Part shown: piece after piece, positions 1 to 10,964 of the stretch | Layout: each line of letters starts with the position of its first letter | Numbering within the stretch: the stretch's first letter is position 1 | Origin: Branchipolynoe longqiensis | Lineage: Eukaryota; Annelida; Polychaeta; Phyllodocida; Polynoidae | NCBI GenBank assembly: GCA_030323885.1 | Contig: CM059192.1 | Span: 61,001,593 to 61,065,592 of the forward strand | DNA length: 64,000 bases | Reading direction: 5' to 3' | Translations under genes and position numbers: made by a program | Notes under the pieces: model-generated | Databases searched by the model: none | Told to the model about the DNA's origin: nothing | Seen by the model: the letters and a program-made list of their open reading frames with translations, nothing else

Positions 1-1256
1 GAAATCGTCACGCAGGGTCCGCTGCAGTCGGTTTTAGGTCTGTACTAGAAGCAATAAGGCGACACATAAATTACCCCTTCTAGCACAGTTGGAATAATCT
101 GATAATGTTGTGAATCTTAACGGATAATACTTTGAATGGAGAGGTGCTAAATGTAAATAGTGTTTTGCGGTTTGGTGGTTTTTCTTTAACCCAGTTGTAA
201 TCTTTAGCATCTTAGTTTTTATCATCCCCATTTTTATTCTCGCATAAGATTGTAAGTTCTGCGTGATGTATTGGATGTTAAAAGGCGGCACATTGACACG
301 TCGCGTCATAGCGCTCCTAGTGGTTCACCAGGCTCTCAGCAGGGGACAAGATAACGTCCTGACGTGCGTTGCTCCATGTGAGATGCACCCCATCCCCCCG
401 TCATGTGAATGTGTGGGACTGGGCGCGGAGCGACTCACTGATGGATGGTACAAGAGGATGCGTACCAACTACTCAAAACTGTCCCGGCACCGAGGGGCAC
501 CCTGGGTGCATCATCCACGAATAGTTGAATAAAGTGGATCCAAATAGTGTGACATAGCTGTAATGTAGTGTTATAATGTATTGTGGTGGCTGGGTGTTGT
601 GGCTGTAGTAGTCGTAGTCGACGTAGGCTTGTGAGTTTGCATTTTCCGCGTCCAATGCGCGTCTCGTTACCTGCTTCCTTAACTTACTCCAGCCCGGACT
701 GGAAGCCCCCCCCCCCCCCCTCTTTCTTAACCTCCACGCCCCCCCTCTCTTTCTTAACCTCCACCCCACCTCCGCGCCGACCGTTCACATCCCATCACTC
801 CCTCCAGGTAACCTTGCTGACGTGGGGGGTGGGGGTGGGGGTGGGGGGGTGCCCTCCGCCGCCCGCCTCCTGTCAGGCGTGTGCCTCGCCCCAGCTGACC
901 CCTGAATGCTCGATCAAAGCTCCCCTGGCGGGGCGGTCGCACATCACCCGGAGCAGCGCGGCCGGTCGGGGTACCTGCACCCCGGGGCTGCGTCGGGTCC
1001 GATTTACGGACCCGCCAACCAGCACCCATCATGTCGGCTCGGGTCTTCTCATCCACGGGCTCGCAAAAAGAAGGCCTGCGTTTGCACTGATTCAGCTTTT
1101 TTCACTTCAGCCAAAGTGGGAATATAACCTACGCTGATTAGAACTGATTAACGTGCTTTCTGAGAACTGCTCATATCAGAAATGTTCAACAAAAGTTAGT
1201 TGTTATCTATTATTCATTTGCAGTTCACATAATTCATGAACACGGTGGTTAAATTA
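1..1256. other. Gene-free stretch with C/G runs
   Basis: I see no supportable gene. Short frames on both strands have no recognisable motifs. C-rich runs near 708-722 and 731-770 and a (GGGGT)n-like run near 823-850 explain the low-complexity frames on both strands. About 880-1070 is GC- and CpG-rich. Confidence 0.6.
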
Positions 1257-1535
1257 TTAAAGCTGCATAGACCGATGAAAGCCTACAATTTTCAAAGGCA
1301 ATGCATTTCCGTAGATTTGACCCTACATATCCAGCTTAGATACTGGTGCGTTTATTAAGCATGTGTTGATGCATACTACGAACGGAGATACCTAGTCGAT
1401 TTAATAGAACCCATTGCTGCTGAAGCCTATGATGCAAGAATTGTATGTGCTTTCCCAAATTAATTTTCTATGTTTTCACTTCAATGTTATTTCAAAGTAA
1501 AGTACAGTAGATTATAACAAGCAATCTAATGTATT
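1257..1535 (+). mobile_element. MITE (TTAA / AGCTGCATAG family), 3'-truncated copy
   Basis: It begins with TTAA followed by AGCTGCATAGACCGATG, which matches the left end of fuller copies at 17855 and 61132. The body shares the 'ctacatatcc..gcttagatactg' and 'attaagcatgtgtt' blocks of the copy at 17855. The similarity fades near 1535 and the expected right end (ATCGGACTATGCA) is not found. It is non-autonomous and noncoding. Confidence 0.55.
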
Positions 1536-2252
1536 AAGTCCCCGACTGAAGAAAGCTGAATGTATTGCGTGAAATGGGGTTCAAGGCCTGAGGGACTCGC
1601 ATCTCGTATTACGGTCATAGTGTTTATTAAATCCTTTTAGCTTTCAAAGGTATCGGACCAGACAGTCCAACATCAGTTTTATCTGTGCTGATGTCACCAG
1701 AGAATGCATTACTAACATTAGCAGTATGTAGGTATTTAATAAATGAGGGAACTGAAGCGCGCCGTGAAGACGCGGCCGGCTGCCTGCTGCTGAGGCCCTC
1801 ACCCGCCCTCACCCGCCCTCACCCGCCCTCACCCGCCCTCACCCGCCCCACTTCTCCCATCCACTCCATCTATCCGGCCACCGTGCAGGACGAATGGGCT
1901 CCGGGCATCAGGCATGACAGGCCAGCCGACCCTATTTAATCACACCTAGCGGGGGTAATGTATGTGACGTCACCTGTGTTTTGGGCGCCATGTAAACGTG
2001 CTCTGTGATAACCCAAGCTTATCCAGCTCTCTCCAAGTGGCTCCGTCTGCGAGTTTTACCAGAGAATCACCACCACGTCTCTCAGTACAGTGAATACGGT
2101 GAGGTGGGCGCCTGCTTTCTACTCACATGCGCCGACCGTTCCCATTTCCGCAGTCATTCCCATTCTGAGGCTCTGCTGCTGCTGCCGTGTAGATGAATAT
2201 AATTCATATGTAAATCTTTTGTTTTTCTGTGTGTGCATGTCTCACCACATTG
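1536..2252. other. Gene-free stretch with a 10-bp minisatellite
   Basis: No gene is visible. About five copies of the 10-mer CCCTCACCCG lie at about 1796-1848. At 1965-1975 there is a TGACGTCA palindrome (CRE-like) in otherwise unremarkable sequence. It could be a promoter element, but no gene follows that I can support. Confidence 0.5.
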
Positions 2253-2645
2253 TGTATGAAGAAAGTTGAAATGAAACAAATGCCGATAAAGATATGCGCT
2301 GTGGACTACTAATATTAGTACTATGATGTGCGCACAATCTTTTCTTTTTTCTGTAAATGAAATTTTGCCGGGCCGTCGTCTACATAATGCCATCGCTGAG
2401 TGGCTGGTTCGAACCCTGGTCGAGTCAAACCAATGACTTAAAAATTGATTGTGTATGAACAAAGTTGAAATGAAACAAATGCTGATAAAAATATGCGCTA
2501 TGGACTATGATTAGTACTATGATGTGCACACAATCTTTCCTTTTTTCTGTAAATGAAATGTTGGTGGGCCGTCGTCTACATAATGCCTTCGCCGAGTGGC
2601 GGGTTCGAACCTTGGTCGAGTCAAACCAATGACTTAAAAATTGAT
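2253..2645 (+). repeat. Two tandem copies of a ~197-bp unit
   Basis: The first copy (about 2253-2451) and second copy (about 2452-2645) share a long block. It runs from 'gtatgaa[g/c]aaagttgaaatg' through 'gggccgtcgtctacataatgcc' to 'accaatgacttaaaaattgat'. Each copy ends in a SINE head with a tRNA box-B-like GGTTCGAACC. Only the second copy continues into the SINE body. The pattern fits a local duplication of SINE head plus flank. Confidence 0.7.
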
Positions 2646-2805
2646 ACGTGTCGCTTCCCAACCAGGCACTCGGCATTATTACGAGAGGTTGGCTCAGTGT
2701 CAGGATAATGTGACTGAGTGGGATATCATGAGAGTGCATTGTCACAGGTCGATACCCATCCTGATATGACTTTAGATGTTGCAAGGACGTAAAACTCAAC
2801 CAATT
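2578..2805 (+). mobile_element. tRNA-derived SINE, internally deleted copy
   Basis: It contains the box-B-like GGGTTCGAACC, the family block 'gtcaaaccaatgacttaaaa', the 'ggctcagtgtcaggataatgtgactgag' region, and the 3' block 'cctgatatgac..agatgttgc..ggacgtaaaac'. Compared with other copies it lacks the 'gcagcactataaagt' segment. It is one of about ten copies or fragments of this family in the window. Confidence 0.7.
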
Positions 2806-2949
2806 AACCAACTAGGCAACCAACCTGAGTGGTTAGAGATTGTGGCCCGGTCCCGAGGGTGAACAGGTTGCAAGCTCGATGCGACGTGAACCCTGACGGC
2901 GCTAGTCCCCGGCCGCATCCATCGTTGGTGCCGTGGTCAGAGTGGAAGG

Positions 2950-3463
2950 CCGGTGTAACGATTTCAACTTCCCCCCTTCCCAAGTTCCCCCCCAGGAATC
3001 TGAAAACGTTTTTAACTTCCCTCCAGGGAAATTAAAAACGTTTTCAGATTCCTGGGGGGGAACTTAAAAACAGTTTTCAGATTCCCCCCCTATTTTCAAA
3101 TTCCCCCCTCCGGGAATTTAAAATTGCTTAAAATACTTTAAAAAACGTTTTAAATTTCAGACCTATAATATTTTTTTCTTAACCATCTTGGAGACTTTTT
3201 GTGTAATGTGTGGTTAAATATGTTTTATTGTACTAGTAATAATTTCCATTATGCTATTCTCTGTATATTATAATATTTGTCATGAAAAATAATCAAAAAT
3301 TACAAAAATAAAGAAAATTCCCCAAAAATGGGAGGGAGGGAAAGTTAAAATGAGGGAGGGAATTTGAAAACGTTTTCAAATTCCCCTGGGAGGAATTTGA
3401 AAACGTTTTCAAGTTCCTGGGGGGGAACTTGAATATGGGGGGAATTTGAAATCTTTACACCGG
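2950..3463. mobile_element. Foldback element with long inverted repeats (ACGTTTT-rich)
   Basis: The left end CCGGTGTAACGATTTCAA is mirrored at the right by TTTGAAATCTTTACACCGG. Subterminal arms rich in CCCCCC..AAAACGTTTT are repeated in inverted order on both sides (2953-3125 and 3300-3450), and 2994-3060 is itself palindromic. It has no coding capacity. The family differs from the GTCACATTACG foldbacks elsewhere. I found no convincing target duplication. Confidence 0.65.
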
Positions 3464-4290
3464 GAACAGTGTGTGGGTGATGAGGTGTGAGGTTATCAGC
3501 CATTCTCGCCACAGAGTTCCTGACTGATTTTCTGTTGTAACTTTTTCAAATGTCTTTTCACATCAATTTTACACATTAGTTTCTTTGAAAACGAAAGGGA
3601 CGAGATATTCTATTTACTTATTGCTGACACTAGTGACAGACGGTAGAATCGCCTTCAATCAGCCAACCAGTACATCCATCCATACTTTACCACTACGAAC
3701 CCCCTGTCGGTGACATGGAGCGTCACCTGGTGGTGGTTCGCGGCGACAAATGGAAGCCGAGTGGGGTTTATACGTGGTGGGGCATGGGTTGTCATAACCC
3801 CGGGCGGTGGATGGAATAGTAGCAATACAGTGTGGTATTTGGTGTGGTGAGGTGGTGGTGTGTATCAAACACGACGTTTTGGTGCAGGCCGTCAGGCCGC
3901 GCTCTGCATATACAGTGCACCGTGAAAAGGTGACTTGTGGCTACTGGAGAGCGCTCACTTGTACTGTAGTAACCTTTATTTACTTACACTTACGTTCGGC
4001 GAGAAGATGGACACACTGCTCAGTGCGCTCAGATTGACAGTCTGTGTTGGTGTATAGTCCTATAGCAAGCTGGCACAGTTTTGAACTAAAACACAAGAAC
4101 ACTTGCTCAACACTTAATTTGACCCAATCCTACAATTTGTTAGATCCCAGGGCTGGTAAAGATGATCTAAACTCTATTTGCAGAGCATAGGTCACAAGTA
4201 AATTATTTGATAACCGAAGTCTTTTCTTGAGACTAATTTGAACTAATATTTATTTCAGTACTCAAGGATGAAAATCTGCGTATTATCACT
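3464..4290. other. Gene-free stretch
   Basis: I see no gene, RNA or repeat here beyond short GT-rich patches. The frames present are short and look random. Confidence 0.5.
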
Positions 4291-5392
4291 GATGCCCCCA
4301 TTCTCTCTAAGCTCTCCATTTTCCCTCCCTCTGCCCTCTATCATTCCGTTCTCCCATATTCAGCTCTCCCATACTCGTGCTCCCTCACTCTCTCTGTTCT
4401 CCCTCATGCACTCTGTTCTCCCGCAATCACTCTGTTCTCCCTCATGCACTCTGTTCTCCCTCATGTACTCTGTTCTCCCGCACTCACTCTGTTTTCCCTC
4501 TCGCACTCTGTTCTCACTCACACACTCTGTTCTCCCTCACTCACTCTGTTCTCCGTCACTCACTCTGTTCTCCCTCACTCACTCTGTTCTCCCTCATCCC
4601 TCACTCACTCTGTTCTCCCTCACTCACTCTGTTCTCCCTCACTCACTCTGTTCCCCCTCATGCACTGTTCTCCCTCACATACTTTGTTCTCCCTCACCCA
4701 CTCTGTTCTCCCTCACCCACTCTGTTCTCCCTCACCCACTCTGTTCTCCCTCACACTCTGTTTCCCCTCATGCACTGTTCTCCCTCACATACTTTGTTCT
4801 CCCTCACCCACTCTGTTCTCCCTCACCCACTCTGTTCTCCCTCACTCACTCTGTTCTCCGTCACTCACTCTGTTCTCCCTCACTCACTCTGTTCCCCCTC
4901 ATGCACTGTTCTCCCTCACATACTTTGTTCTCCCTCACCCACTCTGTTCTCCCTCACCCACTTTGTTCTCCCTCACCCACTCTGTTCTCCCTCACCCACT
5001 CTGTTCTCCCTCACCCACTCTGTTCTCCCTCATGCACTCTGTTCTCCCTCATGCACTCTGTTCTCCCTCACCCACTCTGTTCTCCCTCACGCACTCTGTT
5101 CTCCCTCACACACTATGTTCTCCCTCACACACTATGTTCTCCCTCATGCACTCCGTTTTCCCTCATGCACTCTGTTTTCCCTCATGCACTCTGTTTTCCC
5201 TCATGCACTCCCGTTTTCCCTCATGCACTCTGTTTTCCCTCATGCACTCCGTTTTCCCTCATGCACTCTGTTTTCCCTCATGCACTCCGTTTTCCCTCAT
5301 GCACTCTGTTTTCCCTCATGCACTCTGTTTTCCCTCATGCACTCCGTTTTCCCTCATGCACTCTGTTCTCTCTCACTCACCCTGCTACTAGG
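4291..5392. repeat. 19-bp minisatellite (CTCTGTTCTCCCTCACTCA type)
   Basis: About 55 copies of a pyrimidine-rich unit near CTCTGTTCTCCCTCACTCA, with variants (ACCC, ATGC, ACAC; the 3' third uses TTTTCCCTCATGCACTC). Because 19 is not divisible by 3, one array reads open in all three + frames as a 19-residue repeat. The long frames over this array are therefore artefacts, not genes. Strand asymmetry is extreme (C/T on +). Confidence 0.9.
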
Positions 5393-6059
5393 TACCGACA
5401 GCGCCCATTAAAAGTCCAGGCATGGTGCTTTTTTCATCAATATTCACATGCTTGTAACTATTTCTTTATGTATATGATTTAGATGAAATTACATAACCTA
5501 GAACATCAACATATGTTCTATCCGATGGTGTTGTTGGATAGAATATATAGTAAGTTTATATTTAAGTAAACTCCATTTGTATGATGAATGTATTTAGTGA
5601 ATATTCCTTCATTACTGATGTAAATGAAAACAATTGCGAAAACAGGATATCTTTAATGGGCTCGCGCTTCCTTGCACTACATCATAGAAAGTCATGGATG
5701 GTATCAGAAGAAGCGCAATGACCTCATCTTTCTAACCATATATGGTTTGCCCTAGGTCAAAAAGGTCAATCAGGTCAAATTCTGCAATTTAAATAATTTT
5801 GAAAGTTTAAAGCCCATCTACTGAATTAAAAGATATTTTAAACCTAATAAGATTTGGTATGGATAGAAAGACAATTTAATTACCTTTCCAATGATACCAA
5901 TCTTACTATAGTGCCATGTAGTCCAAGGAGGCGCAGGCAGAATATTGACACCAACCTGTTTGGGCCTTTGCTGACCATACTAGTTTCACAATGATGACAC
6001 CCATGTAGAAACATGTATTTGACATTGATGTCTTTGAGTTATATCACAAAATATATAAT
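5393..6059. other. AT-rich gene-free stretch
   Basis: No gene is visible. The sequence is AT-rich with many stops in all frames. Confidence 0.5.
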
Positions 6060-6740
6060 CTAATATTGTACCAAATTTGGGGAAGATCCAACCATTGCTT
6101 TAGGTACAGTGAAGATCTATTTAAATCAATATTTTTGGTTTCAGGCACTTTTAATCTGTATTTGCAATCAAAATACAGCTTTTCATATTTTTAGTTTAAA
6201 TTTGTGGTATAGCTAATGTGTGCAAAATTTTAAGGAGATCCAACTATTAGATGAGCCACAGTGAGTGTTCAAAGCTTGATGAACAATTTTATATTTTTGA
6301 TTTTGTACACTTTTCTTTTGTATATGCAATCAAAATGCACATTTTGTATTTCTAGATTGAATATTAAAACGATAATGTGTATTACCTCCAGATGATATGC
6401 ACTGTCAATTTATAGGATGATAGACCAATTGGTTAAGCTACAGTCAACATTTAAAGATTCATCAAATTAATATATTTGGTTTTCTGACAATTTATCTATA
6501 TATGTTCAATCAAAATTCAATGTTTTCCATATTTCTGGATATAATATTGATATACATAATATCTATTAGTCTCAGGGAATGCTTATTGTAATACTGTGCC
6601 AAATCTGAGGAAGATTCAAGAGGTTGTTTAGCTGCAATGAGCTTTCAAAGATAGGAAAATTATACAAATTTCACTTACAGATGCTATTTACATGCAAACA
6701 ATTACACTTTTTCACATTTTTGGATGCAAATATCTTTTGA
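6060..6740. repeat. Diverged ~170-190-bp tandem repeat, AT-rich
   Basis: The block 'gcaatcaaaat[a/g]ca...tttt..atatttnt' recurs near 6165, 6325 and 6505, each time followed by a degenerate 'gatnnaacnattnnttnagnnnca' segment. I see about three or four highly diverged units. There is no coding capacity. Confidence 0.45.
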
Positions 6741-7782
6741 ATCTCTGCAGATAGAGGTCTGGAAAAAAAGACTATTACACTGTTATGAATTTTGCATTTA
6801 TTCAGTATTGTTGCAGTTTTTCAAGAAAATACCATGCTTTGAAAATGGCTATTTGGCCAAATGAGAAAGATTTTTGTTGTTGCAAATTGCACTTTTTGAC
6901 ATCGTCTTATTAAAAATCTGCTTGACGAACTGATTTAGCAATTGGCAGTTTAAATTCCTTTATATATGTACAATGGAAATTGGTTAGCAGAAAACACCTG
7001 ACATGGTTCCACTTGTTATTATACTTGGTCAAAGTTCCACTTTTAATTGGAAATTAATACATTTTTATACCTTAATTTTTTTTAATTGATCATCTCAAAA
7101 ACAATAATATATATAGCCTAACTCTTTTTGGATTTGGATTTGTAAATTCAACGTCTACAGGAAGGAATAACAATATTGTACCCTGTGCATATTATTAAAT
7201 TTCGCTGCCGGTACCTACTGCTACCTCTCACTTTGCTAGCCGTCCCTCCATTTTCTCGTTCCCTCATCATTACTGGTCCTTGAACTATTAAACTATGGTT
7301 GGTTGAGCGCAGCTGGACCTTCGGGACAGTCCTGGTAACATGGGAGTCTGTCTGGGTGTGGGGTAGGTGTTGGCCACTAGGCTGTCATAACCTCCCCACC
7401 ATGCTCACTCCTTCCTTCCCCCCGTCGCCCCCCCCCCCCCACCCCTCACACATGCTGGGGCTTCCCACCTCCGGCCGCCCACCCTCCTTTGATGCCACAA
7501 AAAGAGAAGGCCTTTGATGTGTGGCCGGTGATCCATCATTCTGGTCAGGTATGAGGTGGTCCGGCCCCTCCGTGTCCCAGGTGCACGGTGCGCATGTGCA
7601 CCGAGTCGGGTAGCGCTCGGCCTGAGCACGAGGCGCTCTGAGGGCCGGAAGCCCGTCAGCGACATGGACTTATTCCTAAACTTACGTGAAGCTACACCAC
7701 AGAACCTCACCCTCAAGCACCATATGTAACCGCATCCACACACTAGTACATTGTCTTTTGTAGGTTCGTTACCAGAGGGTTT
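6741..7782. other. Gene-free stretch
   Basis: AT-rich up to about 7200, then GC-rich with a C run at about 7428-7441. Frames on both strands are short and motif-free. I see no supportable gene. Confidence 0.5.
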
Positions 7783-8048
7783 GTTTGTTGTTGTTTTACG
7801 TCCTAGCAACATCTAAGGTCATCAGGACGGGTACCGACTTGTGACAGTGCACACTCATGGTGAATTTATAGTGCTGCCCCACTGGAAGACCAGGCCACCA
7901 GCACCATGACCTGATATCGCACTAAGTCACATTATCCTGACACTGAGCCAACCCGTCCTTGCCCTATCCTAATAATGCCAAGGGCCTGGCTAGGAAGCGA
8001 CAAGTATCAATTTTTAAGCCATTGGTTTGACTCGACCGTCTGGTTATA
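7783..8048 (-). mobile_element. tRNA-derived SINE, minus-strand copy
   Basis: Read on the minus strand it runs from the 'gtcaaaccaatggcttaaaaattga' block (near 8030) through the SINE body to the 3' end 'gatgttgctaggacgtaaaac' near 7795, followed by an (AAC)n-like tail. The box-B region at the head is missing or degraded, so it is 5'-truncated. Confidence 0.7.
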
Positions 8049-8085
8049 GAGGGTGACCTCGCACTTACTATTACTAGTTGTAAAG

Positions 8086-8222
8086 ATTGTGTGACTGAAT
8101 GGGATATTAGGTCATGGTTTGTAGCGGTACTGTATTCGAATGGGGCAGCACTATAAAGTCTCACTGTCAGTACCCTTCTTAATATGACCTTACATAATTG
8201 TCAGAATGTAAAACCTCAATAG
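8086..8222 (+). mobile_element. SINE 3' fragment
   Basis: It contains 'gtgactgaatgggatat.aggtcatgg', then 'ggggcagcactataaagtc', and ends in a degraded 'aatatgacctta...gaatgtaaaac'. It is the 3' half of the same SINE family, facing the copy at 7783-8048. Confidence 0.6.
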
Positions 8223-8284
8223 AGCAAAGTCCCCATCCAATATTTTTGATTGTCGTCAAAACTGTGTTCTGGGTCGGTAACTTA

Positions 8285-8786
8285 TGGCCCAGTCACATTA
8301 CGATGTTTCTCGCCAACGCACGTATGTGATTTTTTGGTGGAACATCGGGATACGTCAGGAAGCGTTAGGTGCGCGTTGGTATTCGTTGATGGATGCCGAG
8401 GGTCGGCGGAGCGCGGCGAAAGTTTTGTGTTTGCACAAAACTTTCAACGTTCGACGACGCATGGGTGCCAACAATATGGCGATGTTAGGGGCGCGTCGAG
8501 ATATGTTAGAGTCACTGGAATAACGTTATGCGAACGCTAGGCAGACGCCGCATGCGCGTCAGGCTTGTTCCCACATGTTGCGCCAAACGGTTGCTTTTTG
8601 TTGTTTTACGTCTTAGGAACAGCTAAGGTCATATCAGGATGGCGCGCCAAACTTTTACCACAATGTCGGCCGCACGCTACCAATATGTTGCGCTGATGCC
8701 GAAACGTTTGAAGTTTCTCGATGATTAAAAGTGATTTTGAGCGTTGGCGGTGCACTGGCGAGAAGTGTCGTAATGTGACAGCACCA
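8285..8786. mobile_element. Foldback/Harbinger-like element, copy 1 of an inverted pair
   Basis: The ends TGGCCCAGTCACATTACGA and (inverted) TCGTAATGTGACAGCACCA are flanked by TTA at 8282-8284 and 8787-8789. Inside is an imperfect palindrome at about 8427-8448 (GTTTTGTGTTTGCACAAAAC core). A SINE 3'-end fragment lies at 8594-8640 in minus orientation. It has no transposase. The 3-bp TTA flank fits PIF/Harbinger-type MITEs by family knowledge; the class assignment is inference. Confidence 0.65.
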
Positions 8787-8805
8787 TTAACCAGTCTGTT
8801 TTTTA

Positions 8806-9361
8806 TGGTTCTGTCACATTACGACGCTTCTCGCCGGCGTGCCGCCAATGCGCAAAAAAGTCGAGAAATGTCAAACTTTTCGGTGCGGTGGGAAAAAGTT
8901 TGATGTCAGCGCAACATGTTGGTAGCATGCGGCTGACGTTGTGAGAAAAAAAACTAAAAAGTTTGGCGCAGCGTCCTGATATGACCTTAGATGTTGCTAG
9001 GATGTAAAACAACAAAAGACAAAAAAAGCAACAGTTTGGCGCAACGTGTGGGAACGACCCTCACGCGCATGGCATATGCCTAGCGTTCGCATAACGTTAT
9101 TCCAGTGCGTTTAACGTATCTCAACGCGCCCCTAACGTCGCCATAATGTTGGCCCTCACGCGTTGTCGCATGTTGAAAGTTTTGTGCAAGCACAAAACTT
9201 CGCCGATACCCTGACATGCGGCGCCGACCATCACCGACGGTCGACGTAGATCAATGAATACCAACCCGCGCGTAACGCTTCCTAAGGTATCCCGACGTTC
9301 CAACAAAAAATCACACACTTCGACGCGCGTTGGCGAGAAGCGGCATAATGTGACAGGGGTA
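8806..9361. mobile_element. Foldback/Harbinger-like element, copy 2 (inverted relative to copy 1)
   Basis: The left end TGGTTCTGTCACATTACGACG is mirrored by GCATAATGTGACAGGGGTA, with TTA at 8803-8805 and 9362-9364. Its sequence runs opposite to the 8285-8786 copy. The GTTTTGTGC..GCACAAAAC palindrome is now near the right end (about 9178-9200), and the SINE 3' fragment at 8972-9010 is in + orientation. The two copies form one ~1.07-kb inverted dimer around a 20-bp spacer. Confidence 0.65.
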
Positions 9362-9364
9362 TTA

Positions 9365-10960
9365 AGTCCAACATTTTAGAAAGAGCTATTTCGTCCCCGA
9401 GAGGTATCCTGGAAATCCGCACCCGGGAAGTGGGAGGTGGGCCCTAGCATATTTAACACACACTGGTTCACACATCTAAGCTGTCAGACAATGTCAGCCA
9501 CGCTATGACTGCCCTCTGCAGTTCGGGGCCACTGCAAACAGGGCTGGATACGGGTTGTACCCGTCTTCTATCAAGCCTGACGTCACACGCCGCCCCCAAC
9601 CACGTGACTAATAACTCAACACAACTCGAAATGCTTAAAGTGCACGTCACACCACATCCACGTGCACACAGTAGAGAGCAGCTCGCCATCACCCAGCACC
9701 ACAATACCTCCCCCCCCCCCCCCACCACACAGCACCATACCGCCAACACAACACAAGACACCTCTACACAACACTAAAGCACACCACAACAACACGCACA
9801 ACACAACGCATCACACATAGCAGCTCATCACCAGTACCACAGAATACAAGTCAGGCAGCTCACGAATCACCACACAACACATCACACAACAACTCTATGC
9901 TACCACCAGAACAGCTCATCGCAAAGAATAGTTCCTCACTACCACCACATGTCAGACAGAACTGCTTTCTGTTAGCGCATCACACATAACAACATCACGT
10001 CTTTCTGTGAAGATCGACGCGATAATGATTGATCATCCAAACATTGATGCTACCCTCGCCCCTGTGGGGTGGGAGGTGCGGTGGGGGCTTCCTTCAGGGC
10101 CTCGTGGTGCATTTGCGGACAGGACTCTCGGCCTGTAGCTTGGTAGTTGACCATGGAGCAGGTGGGTGGCAGTAATTACACCTAGAAGACGCCCAGGTGT
10201 TTCACGTTGAGTGGCTGCCAGCCCCATCGGCGGGCGGGTGGGGGCCCGCTGCCTCCCAGGGTCAGCTATTAACCAATCACGCGCCCTAACTGGCCGCCAC
10301 TAAAGCTGCACGACCTGTGCGCACGCCATCCGCGCATCTTCGTCGGCTGCCGGAAGTGGGACGAGGTGCCGGTTTTAATGCGCGTTTTGTCCCTGATTAC
10401 AGCGCGCGGCTGTCGTCAAAGGACGCCGGAAGTCTGAACTGACTCCGCCCACCTCCACCACGCCCCCGCCCCCAGCTAGCTCACTTACACCCGGCGTACG
10501 TATCAACTACCATAGCGGAGTCGGCCAATGACATGTTTTCTGATTTCTAAGACAGATGAGTTCATGAATGTTTGATATTTTCCAGCTTTGATTTTCTACC
10601 ACTAGTTACAAGTATTCTTCCAGACCATGTTCTGTAATCATCAGTTTACGGTATTAAACTCGCAGCTGACTGTATGTCCCTTCTTGGCTACGGTCCGGTA
10701 GTCACAGGGGAAGGCTGTCACCTCGTTTATGAAAACGGAAGTGGGCTGTGCGTCCCAGCCACATGCAGTGAAATTGTACTCGCAAATATGTGACTGCACT
10801 ACCAACAGTGCTCCGCCACAACCTGACCTAACTAATAACGATAGTTAGTAACACCCCCTCCCCACACATACACATAACTCCCACCTGGCGTGGATGCAGC
10901 AGGGCTACTGTTGCCCTACTAGTGCACCCGCACCCACTCACACCCACCCATACTTGATGT
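9365..10960. other. Gene-free stretch, CAC-rich then GC-rich
   Basis: 9640-9960 is rich in CAC/ACA triplets, which explains the long frames there. 10040-10500 is GC-rich with CpGs. I see no supportable gene or RNA. Confidence 0.5.
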
Positions 10961-10964
10961 GTGT

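Noticed and set aside
4268..5482. Three overlapping 315-404-codon Ser/Leu/His-rich frames
   Set aside because: A single 19-bp repeat unit gives the same peptide in all three frames. It is a minisatellite artefact.
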